DNA from: Alphaproteobacteria bacterium UBA1301
GTDB lineage: Bacteria; Pseudomonadota; Alphaproteobacteria; Micropepsales; Micropepsaceae
NCBI GenBank assembly: GCA_002307725.1
Contig: DBUB01000014.1
Location: 43,599 to 102,893, forward strand
Length of the DNA: 59,295 bases
Reading direction: 5' to 3'
The first letter of the stretch is position 1. The number at the start of each line of letters is the position of its first letter. Positions 9,152-17,768 of the stretch are shown here, piece after piece. The position numbers and the translations under genes are program-made. The notes under the pieces were generated by a model that worked only from the letters and a program-made list of their open reading frames with translations, was not told the DNA's origin and did no database searches.

Positions 9152-11224
9152 ATGCGCCACGTCCTCGCCTGCCTTATCGCCCTGTTCAGCCTCTCCGCGC
9201 CGTCATGGGCCGACACCCTGCCGCCTGCCGGCGGTGCGCCCAAGGTCCACGTTCAGGTGATCGCCGACCGCGATGCGGTTCGCCCGGGCGCGACCTTCAC
9301 CGTCGCGGTCGAGCAGGACATTGAATCGGGCTGGCACACTTATTGGTCCAATCCCGGCGAGGCAGGGCAGCCGACAGTGGTGAAATGGACCCTGCCGCCG
9401 GGCTGGAAGGCCGGGCCGATTGAGTGGCCGTATCCAGTGCGCCTGCCGGTCGGCCCGCTGATGGATTACGGCTACGAGGGCAAGGTCTGGCTGCTGGTCG
9501 ATTTGACCGTGCCCGCCGGTGCGTCCGCCGGAACCGTCAGCCTCGATGCGCTGGTGCAATATCTCGTTTGCCGCGAAGTTTGCATTCCTGAAGATGCCAC
9601 GGTGCAGGCGAAGATCGTGATCGATTCCGCCGCGAGTGGCCCCGCCGCCGCCAGCGCTGGCGATTTTGCTGCCGCGCGTGCGAAGATTCCGGCCGCTTCG
9701 CCCTGGCCGATGCGCTATGCGTTGGGTAAGGATTTGCGCCTGTTCGTCAATGCTCCGGCGCTTGCCAGCGTCGCGCGCCCTGCTAGCGTCCAGTTTTTTC
9801 CGGCCGCTGGCGGTGCCGTGACCGATGCTGCGCCGCAGACCTTCGGCTTCGCCAAAGATGGTTTGGTGGTGCAACTACAGCCGGGCGCCGGGATCGCCAA
9901 AGTCAAAGCGCTGAGCGGTGTTTTGGTGCTGACCTCCGCCGATGGATCGGTGCAGGCGCTTCAGGTGCATGCCGCGCCCGGCGCCGTGCCCGCGGTCAAG
10001 ACGGCGGACGAACCTAGCCTGTGGCTGGCGCTGCTGTTTGCCGCACTCGGTGGTCTGATTCTCAACATCATGCCGTGCGTGCTGCCGGTTTTGGCGATGA
10101 AAGCCCTGGCGCTCGCGGGGCACGCCGGTGCCGATCGCGCGCATGCGCGCCTCGAGTCCTTCTCTTATGCCTTGGGCGCGGTGCTCAGTTTCGTTGCGTT
10201 CGGATTGTTGGTGATGGGTTTGCGCGCCGGTGGCGCCGCTATCGGTTGGGGCTTCCAGTTACAGGAGCCGATCGTCGTCGCAGTGCTGGCGCTGTTGATG
10301 GTGGCCGTCGGTCTCAATATGTCGGGCGTGTTCGAGATTGCGCCGATCTCGGCTGGTGAGGGCCTTGCCCGTCGCGGCGGACTGCGCGGCGCCTTTTTCA
10401 CCGGCGTTCTGGCGGTGGCCGTGGCGGCCCCTTGCACGGCGCCGTTCATGGCAACGGCCATCGGCTACGGCTTCACCCAAGACCCACTCGTCGTGATTGG
10501 CATCTTCACCGCGCTAGGCTTGGGATTTGCATTGCCGTTTATTCTTCTCGGTCTCATGCCCGCGATGCACAAGCTGCTGCCCAAGCCGGGGGCGTGGATG
10601 GTACGGCTGAAAAAGCTGCTGGCGCTGCCGATGTATGCCGCCGCCGCTTGGCTGATCTGGGTTCTGGCGCAACAGGTCGATCGCAACGGCCTGATCGCCG
10701 CGGTTGTGGCGGTTGTGGCGCTCGCGATCATTGCGGGAATTTATGGCCGCATCCAGATGAAGTCCGGTTGGATCAAAATCGTTGGATGGACCGGGATCGC
10801 AGTGTTCTTCGCCGCGGGTGCTTACGCCCTCAGCATTGTCGCCGCTGCCAACCCGCCCGCACCGGTGACCGTCGCCACCCATGCCGGCATGGCGTCCGAG
10901 CCTTACAGCCCGGCACGTCTCGCGGCGTTGCGCAAAGAAGGCCGTCCCGTTTTCATCGATGCCACCGCATCCTGGTGCATCACCTGCCTGGTCAACGAAG
11001 AAGCGGCGCTGTCGCGGCCGTCGGTCCACGCCGCGTTCAAGGACAAGCACATCGCGCTCCTGGTCGCCGATTGGACCAACCGCAATCCCGAAATTACTGC
11101 GCTTTTGGAATCGCACGGCCGCTCCGGCGTGCCGCTTTATCTCTATTACGCGCCGGGCGCGGCGGAGCCGAAAATCCTGCCGCAGATCCTGACCGAAGGT
11201 GAAGTACTGAAGGCGCTGAATTAA
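9152..11224 (+). CDS. DsbD/ScsB-like thiol:disulfide reductase
   Basis: A membrane electron conduit passing reducing power from cytosolic thioredoxin to periplasmic partners. A Sec signal (CLIALFSLSAPSWA) is followed by an N-terminal periplasmic domain with a CREVC cysteine pair. A multi-span core carries the two membrane cysteines in proline contexts (NIMPCVLP and APCTAPF). The C-terminal thioredoxin domain has a CITC active site (C609, C612). The 690-residue length and N-terminal domain fit the DsbD/ScsB branch rather than CcdA. It is divergent from rsmD across a 78-bp gap. Its specific partner cannot be told from the sequence. Confidence 0.9.
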   Translation: MRHVLACLIALFSLSAPSWADTLPPAGGAPKVHVQVIADRDAVRPGATFTVAVEQDIESGWHTYWSNPGEAGQPTVVKWTLPPGWKAGPIEWPYPVRLPVGPLMDYGYEGKVWLLVDLTVPAGASAGTVSLDALVQYLVCREVCIPEDATVQAKIVIDSAASGPAAASAGDFAAARAKIPAASPWPMRYALGKDLRLFVNAPALASVARPASVQFFPAAGGAVTDAAPQTFGFAKDGLVVQLQPGAGIAKVKALSGVLVLTSADGSVQALQVHAAPGAVPAVKTADEPSLWLALLFAALGGLILNIMPCVLPVLAMKALALAGHAGADRAHARLESFSYALGAVLSFVAFGLLVMGLRAGGAAIGWGFQLQEPIVVAVLALLMVAVGLNMSGVFEIAPISAGEGLARRGGLRGAFFTGVLAVAVAAPCTAPFMATAIGYGFTQDPLVVIGIFTALGLGFALPFILLGLMPAMHKLLPKPGAWMVRLKKLLALPMYAAAAWLIWVLAQQVDRNGLIAAVVAVVALAIIAGIYGRIQMKSGWIKIVGWTGIAVFFAAGAYALSIVAAANPPAPVTVATHAGMASEPYSPARLAALRKEGRPVFIDATASWCITCLVNEEAALSRPSVHAAFKDKHIALLVADWTNRNPEITALLESHGRSGVPLYLYYAPGAAEPKILPQILTEGEVLKALN

Positions 11225-11364
11225 GCGGGCGTGAGGTCGACAATTCTTGGCCTCCCAATGACGCGCTAAAAAGTGAAAGCAAGCCACGACGGACGGTTTG
11301 CAGCCGCCACATGCTCTGGATTAATGTGTTCCCTACAAGAACAACGCTCCCGGGAGGAGATTTC

Positions 11365-14049
11365 ATGACGTCGGTCTCGATGCTGCGCACGGCCACGGCG
11401 GCCGCAGCGCTCATGGTGCTCAGTGCAAACAGCGCGGGGGCTTTTGACTGGCCCTGGAATGATAGCGGTAACAATAATATCCCGCCGCCGCCGGCCTACA
11501 CCAACACGGCGTTGCCGTTTGCGCAGCGGGTCGATGATTTGGTTTCGCGTTTGACGCTGGAAGAAAAGGCCTCGCAACTTGGCAACTGGTCGCGTCCGAT
11601 TCCGCGGCTCGGCATTCCCGGTTACAACTGGTGGAGCGAGGCGCTGCACGGCGTGGCGCGTAACGGTGTCGCCACCGTCTTCCCGCAAGCGATCGGCATG
11701 GGGGCCACCTTCGATCCAGCGCTGGTGCATGACATGGGCGTGGTGATTTCGACCGAAGCGCGCGTCAAATACAACGAGACCGGTTACGACAAGGATCATG
11801 GCATCTATCAGGGCCTGACCTTCTGGTCGCCGAACGTCAACATCTTCCGCGATCCGCGTTGGGGCCGCGGCCAGGAAACCTACGGCGAAGACCCGTGGCT
11901 CACCGGCCAGTTCGGTAAGGCGTTTGTTACCGGCATGCAGGGTGACGATCCGAAATATCTGCGCGCCATCGCCACGCCCAAGCATTTCGCGGTGCATTCC
12001 GGCCCCGAGCCGACGCGTCACAGCGTCGATGTGGCAGCTTCCAAGCACGACATGGTCGACACTTATCTGCCGCAGTTCCGCAGCGCCATCGTCGATGGCG
12101 GCGCCGGGTCCGTCATGTGTGCGTACAATCGCGTCAACGGCCAGCCCGCCTGCGCCCAGGATTTTCTCTTAAACGACACCCTGCGCCAAGCCTGGGGCTT
12201 CAAGGGCGTGGTAGTGTCGGATTGCGACGCTATCGAAGACATCGCGAATGGCCATCATTTCACCAAGACGGTCGCCGAAGCCGCTGCCGCGTCGCTCAAA
12301 CACGGCGTCGATAACGATTGCTCGACCTGGACGATCAACGTCAAGACTGATGCCGATTACCGGCGTTACGTCGAGGCGATGACGCAGGGTCTGGTGTCGC
12401 AAGACGTGGTCGATGCGTCGCTCAAGCGTTTGTTCATGGCCCGCATGAAACTCGGCATGTTCGATCCGCAAAGCGCGGTGCCTTACGGGCAGGTTCCGGC
12501 AAGCGCCCTCACTTCTGAGGCGCACAGCCAGCTCGCCTTACAGGCGGCGCGCGAGTCGATGGTGCTGCTCAAGAACAACGGCGCGCTGCCGCTGAAGCAA
12601 ACGATTCGGCGCATCGCAGTGATTGGGCCGCTGGCCGATCAGGTGGTGCCGCTTTACGGCAATTACAACGGCACGCCGCTGGCGCCCGTCTCGGCGCTGG
12701 AAGGGCTCAAGCAACAGTTCCCCAATGCCGAGATCGTATACGAGCCGGGCACCAATTTCCTGCGCACGGGCACGGCTGTTCCGGCGTCGGCACTGAAGAC
12801 GCCCGATGGCAAGCCCGGCCTCACCGCCGAGTTCTTTGCCAGCGAGGATTTCAGCGGCGCGCCGGTATTGACGCGCGTTGATGCCGGAATCGATTACGAG
12901 CGCGGCCGCGTCAATCTGAAGGTCGCTGAGTTGCCGGCCTTGCCGCAATATGCCGTACGCTGGACGGGTACGCTGACGCCGGCGGAAACCGCCGATTACG
13001 CCATCGGGCTGGATGCGCGCGTCGGAAGATTGTGGCTTGACGGCAAGGAGATCGTCAGTCTGGGCTCCGGTGATCAGTCCGCCAAGATGGTCATGCTGCA
13101 TCTCGAGGCTGGTCATCCTTACGCCGTGAAGATCGAACGCGGCTACGAGCCGCGCATGTCGATCCACTTCGTCTGGGCCAAGCAAATTCCGGACGCCCTG
13201 AAGCGCGCTGTGGCTGCGATCAAGAAAGCCGATGCGGTTGTCGCCGTGGTCGGCATCACGCCGCAGCTCGAAGGCGAGGAGATGCAGGTCGATGTGCCCG
13301 GTTTTGTCGGCGGCGACCGCACCAGTCTCGATCTGCCTGCGCCTGAAGAAGACCTGCTCAAAACCGCGCGCAAAGCGACCAAGAAGCCACTGATCGCTGT
13401 GCTTTATAATGGTTCGGCGCTGAGCGTGAACTGGGCGGCGACGCACGCCGATGCGATCCTGGAGTCCTGGTACGGCGGGCAGGCGGCTGGTACCGCCATC
13501 GCCGACATTCTCTCCGGCGCTTACAGTCCGTCGGGCCGTCTGCCGGTGACGTTCTACACCGGCGTCAAGGACCTGCCGGCCTTCGAAAACTATTCGATGG
13601 CGGGCCGCACCTATCGTTACTTCACCGGAAAACCGCTTTACCCGTTCGGTTACGGCCTCAGTTATACCAGCTTCACTTACAGCGGACTCAAGCTATCCGC
13701 CGTGGCGCTGAAGGCGGGTGACGCTCTTGGCGTCGATGTTGCGGTCAAGAACACTGGCAAGGTGGCAGGCGATGAAGCGGCTCAGCTTTATCTCAGTTAT
13801 CCTGGCACACCGGGCATGCCGAAGCTGGCGCTTAGAGGCCTTGCGCGCGTCAATCTCCAGCCTGGCGAAAGCCGCAACGTGCATTTCGATCTTAAGCCGC
13901 GCGATCTTTCCAGTGTGACCGAGATCGGCGACATCAAGGTGCAGCCGGGCGCCTACACACTCAGCGTCGGCGGTGGCCAGCCGGGCTTCACCAAAGCGAT
14001 TGCCTCGGTCCCGCTCTTGATCGAAGGCGAACAGTCGCTGCCGCAGTAA
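11365..14049 (+). CDS. GH3 glycosidase with inserted PA14 domain (beta-xylosidase/beta-glucosidase-like)
   Basis: A secreted exo-acting glycosidase of about 894 residues. The ATG at 11365 follows a strong GGGAGGAG and opens a signal peptide (TATAAAALMVLSANSAGA). The GH3 N-terminal barrel contains KHFAVHSGPE and the nucleophile loop VVVSDCDAIEDI, with D286 as the expected nucleophile. SDCDA is typical of the beta-xylosidase/arabinofuranosidase branch. A PA14-type module (roughly residues 483-606) interrupts the GH3 C-terminal domain, and a fibronectin-III-like tail ends the protein. The substrate is probably a xyloside or glucoside on plant side chains; this is inferred. The stop codon abuts the end of the convergent DUF1343 gene with no gap. 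Confidence 0.9.
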   Translation: MTSVSMLRTATAAAALMVLSANSAGAFDWPWNDSGNNNIPPPPAYTNTALPFAQRVDDLVSRLTLEEKASQLGNWSRPIPRLGIPGYNWWSEALHGVARNGVATVFPQAIGMGATFDPALVHDMGVVISTEARVKYNETGYDKDHGIYQGLTFWSPNVNIFRDPRWGRGQETYGEDPWLTGQFGKAFVTGMQGDDPKYLRAIATPKHFAVHSGPEPTRHSVDVAASKHDMVDTYLPQFRSAIVDGGAGSVMCAYNRVNGQPACAQDFLLNDTLRQAWGFKGVVVSDCDAIEDIANGHHFTKTVAEAAAASLKHGVDNDCSTWTINVKTDADYRRYVEAMTQGLVSQDVVDASLKRLFMARMKLGMFDPQSAVPYGQVPASALTSEAHSQLALQAARESMVLLKNNGALPLKQTIRRIAVIGPLADQVVPLYGNYNGTPLAPVSALEGLKQQFPNAEIVYEPGTNFLRTGTAVPASALKTPDGKPGLTAEFFASEDFSGAPVLTRVDAGIDYERGRVNLKVAELPALPQYAVRWTGTLTPAETADYAIGLDARVGRLWLDGKEIVSLGSGDQSAKMVMLHLEAGHPYAVKIERGYEPRMSIHFVWAKQIPDALKRAVAAIKKADAVVAVVGITPQLEGEEMQVDVPGFVGGDRTSLDLPAPEEDLLKTARKATKKPLIAVLYNGSALSVNWAATHADAILESWYGGQAAGTAIADILSGAYSPSGRLPVTFYTGVKDLPAFENYSMAGRTYRYFTGKPLYPFGYGLSYTSFTYSGLKLSAVALKAGDALGVDVAVKNTGKVAGDEAAQLYLSYPGTPGMPKLALRGLARVNLQPGESRNVHFDLKPRDLSSVTEIGDIKVQPGAYTLSVGGGQPGFTKAIASVPLLIEGEQSLPQ

Positions 14050-15255
14050 TCAGTCGTAAAGGAGGAACGCCCGGCGTTCCTCCGCCCATTTTTTCTCATC
14101 CGGCGCCGCCAGATCATCGAGATCGCCGGGCTGGGCGCCCAGCATGTCCACCCATTCGCGCAAACTTGGGCCGCCGTTGATGACATCAATGGCAAGCTTG
14201 CCGGTTTCGTATTCGTAAGCGAAATCGCGCCACAACGGATAATCGGGGTAGAGATGCCGGATCGCCTTAAACGCCAACGCCTGCAAGCGCCAGGGCCGGA
14301 ACGCGGCGTGATCGTAGCTTGGTCCTTCACTGTGAATCTGCACGCCGTGGCAGAGTTTACCGGCGTGTTTGTGGAAGGTTGGTTCGAACCAGCATTCGCG
14401 CAGGCTGCAGCCCTCCATCCATTCGGGCGCCAGCGCCCACATCTCGCCCAGAACCGCCGCCGCATCGATATCGGGGGCGCCGAACAGTTCCAGCGGCCGC
14501 GTCGTGCCGCGTCCTTCCGATAGTGTGGTGCCTTCCAGCATCACGGTTCCGGCATAGGCGCGCGCCATGAACAGGTTCGGCGCATTGGGACTCGGATTGA
14601 CCCAAATGCGTTCGCCGAGCGGCCAGCCATAGCCAGGCGCGTCGTCCGGCTGCCAGCCTTCCATATCGATCACACAATAATCGACGTCGAGCTTGCATGC
14701 GGCAACAAAGTAGAAGGCCAACTCGCCCATGGTAAGCCCATGGCGCATCGGCAGCGGTCCGGCGCCGACGAAACTCTCCCAGCCTTGGCGCAAAATGGTG
14801 CCTTCGACCGGCCGCCCCGCCGGATTGGGCCGGTCGAGCACCCATACTTCTTTGCCGTGTTTGGCGGCAGCCTCCAGCACATACAGCAGCGTCGTCACGA
14901 AGGTATAGATGCGGCAGCCGAGGTCTTGCAGGTCCACCAGCAACACGTCGAACGTGTCCATCATCGCGTCGGTCGGGCGGCGCGTTGTGCCATAAAGGCT
15001 GAACACCGGAATGTGGTGTACCGGGTCCAAGAAATCCGGCGACTCCATCATGTTGTCCTGCTTGTCGCCGCGCAACCCGTGTTGTGGTCCGAACGCTGCC
15101 GTCAGCTTGACGTCGCCCAGCATCGCCAAGGCATCAAGGCTATGCGTTAGGTTTGCTGTTACCGATGCCGGATGGGCCAGCAGCGCCACGCGTTTTCCCG
15201 CCAGGGGGCGGCGCAGCTCGGGCTCGGAAAGCAATCGATCGATGCCGAATTTCAT
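14050..15255 (-). CDS. DUF1343 protein, NamZ/GH171-like exo-N-acetylmuramidase family
   Basis: A 401-residue DUF1343 protein. Conserved stretches include LLAHPASVT, FGPQHGLRGDKQDNM, PVFSLYGTTRRPT, LLVDLQDLGCRIYTF and WVLDRPNPAGR. The characterised homologue NamZ releases N-acetylmuramic acid from peptidoglycan fragments (family GH171), so this is probably a muropeptide-recycling enzyme. No signal peptide is visible, so the protein appears cytoplasmic, unlike secreted family members. Its start overlaps the stop of the DOMON-like gene (ATGA), which predicts translational coupling. It sits inside a plant-polysaccharide region without an obvious muropeptide permease nearby. Confidence 0.87.
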   Translation of the reverse strand: MKFGIDRLLSEPELRRPLAGKRVALLAHPASVTANLTHSLDALAMLGDVKLTAAFGPQHGLRGDKQDNMMESPDFLDPVHHIPVFSLYGTTRRPTDAMMDTFDVLLVDLQDLGCRIYTFVTTLLYVLEAAAKHGKEVWVLDRPNPAGRPVEGTILRQGWESFVGAGPLPMRHGLTMGELAFYFVAACKLDVDYCVIDMEGWQPDDAPGYGWPLGERIWVNPSPNAPNLFMARAYAGTVMLEGTTLSEGRGTTRPLELFGAPDIDAAAVLGEMWALAPEWMEGCSLRECWFEPTFHKHAGKLCHGVQIHSEGPSYDHAAFRPWRLQALAFKAIRHLYPDYPLWRDFAYEYETGKLAIDVINGGPSLREWVDMLGAQPGDLDDLAAPDEKKWAEERRAFLLYD

Positions 15256-15800
15256 AGCGTCACCGCAAGGTCGAGCGCAAAGGCGCTATCGTGATGGAAA
15301 TCGGGTTTGCCGGGGGGGTGCTGCAGCGCCCAATACGATAGCGCGCCGCCCGTGTCTTCGATCACGGCGCAAAGGCCGAGCCGCCACGGCACATTGCTCG
15401 GCACGGTCCCGCCAAGCGCCCAGTGTGCCCGCAGTTCCCAACTTTCGCGCCCATAGCGCCCTTCGGCCGACGGCGTGCCGATGGCCTCCACCGGAGTGCG
15501 CCCGGCGCGATAGCCGCTGAGAGCGTAGACCTGCCAGTCGCAGGTCGGAGCGACATTGAATTCCCAATAGGCCTCACTGCCCGCTGGTTTTACGAAGGCT
15601 TCGAAGCAGGTGTGCTGCCACAGCTCATCGGCCCGTTGCCGCGTTGCGGAGGATAAGAGCGAGGGCACAACAAGACTGGCGTCGCCGCTGATATAATAGT
15701 GCACAAGCAGATTTCCGGTGATCCCGCGCGACACATCGACCGCGATCGCGGACACAGCCGCGCAAGGGAAATCGGGATGCGGATGGAGAACGTGGCGCAT
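15252..15800 (-). CDS. DOMON-like domain protein
   Basis: A small 182-residue protein resembling the DOMON-like single-domain proteins of sphingomonads and relatives. Features are an N-terminal beta-rich stretch, LWQHTCFEAFV, YWEFNVAPTCDWQVYAL and a C-terminal HHDSAFALDLAV. DOMON folds bind heme or sugars, but no function is established for this stand-alone type. No signal peptide is evident. It is translationally coupled to the downstream DUF1343/NamZ-like gene by a four-base overlap, so it may assist that enzyme; this is inference from position. Confidence 0.75.
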   Translation of the reverse strand: MRHVLHPHPDFPCAAVSAIAVDVSRGITGNLLVHYYISGDASLVVPSLLSSATRQRADELWQHTCFEAFVKPAGSEAYWEFNVAPTCDWQVYALSGYRAGRTPVEAIGTPSAEGRYGRESWELRAHWALGGTVPSNVPWRLGLCAVIEDTGGALSYWALQHPPGKPDFHHDSAFALDLAVTL

Positions 15801-16007
15801 GCCCGTCTTATAGCTGCTTCGCCTCCCTGAGGCGAGCCGGGCGTCCCGCTCTCCCGCTGTGCGATAAAGTCCTAACGATACATTTACGTTTGCCGGAATG
15901 GCGTGGCGAGATGTCCAGCGAACAACTTAACCGGTTTGCATTTCTGTTTACTTCTATTTTGCTCCTTCGGCTGCACAATGAGGCTTCACAGGTGGGGCGT
16001 CCCGCAG

Positions 16008-17705
16008 ATGAGTCATATTGTAGTAGTCGGTATGAATACCGATCTGGCAGCGCAGCTTGAATCGGCGCGCCGGGTTATAGAGAGGCATTTCCTGACGGCG
16101 GGCAAGATGCTCACCCAGGCGATCGAGGGCATCGATGCGCTCGTCGCGTCGCTGGAAAAGCTGGTTGAGGCACTTGACGCCAAGGCAGTTGCCGCCGCGA
16201 GTGGCGATTTGCGTGCTGCCGCACAGAGCCTCAACGATCTCGCCGAAAATCACCACACGCGCCAGAAGGCGATCGATGATCTCGGCCACCATCGCGAAAC
16301 GCTGGCCAAATACGTCGCCGACATGCGCGCCAGCCTGGCCTACATGCGGGCGTTCACGGTCAACATCAAGATCGTGTCGAGCGGCATTGCCGAAGCCGGC
16401 TCCACCTTTGAATCCTTCGCCCAAGAAATCTCCGACTGCATCGAGAGTGGCCGCGAGCAGCTTCGCCAGATGGAAGACGAACTCATGGGCTTGCAGGAAG
16501 GTCTCGCCTCGGCGCTCAGCCAAGGTGCGACGCTGTCCTCGCGCATCAACACGCTGTTGCCGGTGCTGCCCAACGAGCTGTCGGAAAGTGCCGGCTTGAT
16601 GGGCGAGCATTACGCCCGCGTGTCAGCCGTGGCCGGCGATGTGGCTGGGATTGCACGCAACATCCAAAAGCGCGTCGTGCGCGTGTTGCAGGCGCTACAG
16701 ATCGGTGACATCACGCGTCAACGCATCGAGCACGTTCAGGATTCCATTCGCCGGCTCCAGACCGATCCCGCCCTTCAGGGGTATGAGGGTCGGCTGATGG
16801 CGCTCGGTTACGGGCTGCTTGAGCAGCAGCTTCTCTCGACCATCGATGAGTTCCACCAGGAAGTGACGGAAGTCGAAGCGGCAATGGCCGATATGGGGAC
16901 CCATTCGCGCGAATTGCTCAAGCTGCGCGACATGGCCTATGGCGGCAAGAACGGCGGCGGGTTCCTCGACGATCTCGGCGCGCGCATCGACCAGGCTTTC
17001 GTGCTGGTCAACGAAATCGAAAAGGCCGACGGCTCGGCTTTGCGCACGGGGCAGGAAACCGCGTCGGCGGCGAACCAACTCGGCAAGCGCATCGCAGCCG
17101 TGCAGGCGCTCAAGAATGATGTTCAGTACATGGCGCTCAACACCACGATCAAATGCGCTCAGATCGGCGATGCGGCCCGGCCGTTGTCGGTGATCGCCAT
17201 CGAGCTGCGCGATCATGGCCGTCACCTCGAAGACGCGGCCGCAGCGGGATTGTCGGAACTCGATGAACTCACCGGCGCGGCCGGATCGCTCGCGACAGTG
17301 CGTAATGGCGAAGGCCGTCTGTCGGCCGCCGAAGCGCTAGGTGTTGCCGCCAATCTCATCCGGGATGCTCGTCAGCGCACCGAAGCCGAAGTCGGAACTC
17401 TGGTTTTGCGCGGCGAGGAGTTGCTCGCGGTGATCGATTCATCGACCACGCGTCTGGCCTTCCGCGAAGAGATCGGCGAGACGCTGGAAACCGTCGCCGA
17501 AGCGCTGACCAAGCGGGCTGCGTGCGCGCCACAGGATGCGTCGGGGATCGAAGATCCGCTGGTCGACATGCTCGAAGATTTCGGCAGCATGTACACTATG
17601 GCGCAGGAACGCAACGTCCATAACGCGTTCGTAGATTCGGTTGGCGCCGACTATGCCGAGGTTCACGCAGCCATTCAGCGCCGCGCTGCCGCTGCCGCCG
17701 CTTAA
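16008..17705 (+). CDS. Soluble chemoreceptor-like coiled-coil protein
   Basis: About 565 residues, almost entirely predicted helical coiled coil, with no membrane segment or ligand-binding domain. The segment VQYMALNTTIKCAQIGDAARPL aligns by eye with the MCP signalling tip, although the usual E/AA pattern is changed to TTIKCAQ. A second conserved element, LQIGDITRQRIEHV, occurs near the middle and is seen in cytoplasmic MCP-like proteins. The frame is open from 15903, but those residues resemble no family and the start is uncertain (16008 or 16032). No che genes adjoin it. It could signal through a distant chemosensory array or act as a scaffold. Confidence 0.7.
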   Translation: MSHIVVVGMNTDLAAQLESARRVIERHFLTAGKMLTQAIEGIDALVASLEKLVEALDAKAVAAASGDLRAAAQSLNDLAENHHTRQKAIDDLGHHRETLAKYVADMRASLAYMRAFTVNIKIVSSGIAEAGSTFESFAQEISDCIESGREQLRQMEDELMGLQEGLASALSQGATLSSRINTLLPVLPNELSESAGLMGEHYARVSAVAGDVAGIARNIQKRVVRVLQALQIGDITRQRIEHVQDSIRRLQTDPALQGYEGRLMALGYGLLEQQLLSTIDEFHQEVTEVEAAMADMGTHSRELLKLRDMAYGGKNGGGFLDDLGARIDQAFVLVNEIEKADGSALRTGQETASAANQLGKRIAAVQALKNDVQYMALNTTIKCAQIGDAARPLSVIAIELRDHGRHLEDAAAAGLSELDELTGAAGSLATVRNGEGRLSAAEALGVAANLIRDARQRTEAEVGTLVLRGEELLAVIDSSTTRLAFREEIGETLETVAEALTKRAACAPQDASGIEDPLVDMLEDFGSMYTMAQERNVHNAFVDSVGADYAEVHAAIQRRAAAAAA

Positions 17706-17768
17706 AATCAGCTTGCCGAGGCGCTGGGCACCCCTGTGCGGGCCTGCCTGCGGCCTGCGTGGAGAACC

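Noticed and set aside
15903..16007. Lipoprotein-like leader (LLLFCSFGC) before the chemoreceptor-like protein
   Set aside because: The lipobox pattern is not satisfied and the downstream protein is a cytoplasmic-type coiled coil; the later ATG is more credible.
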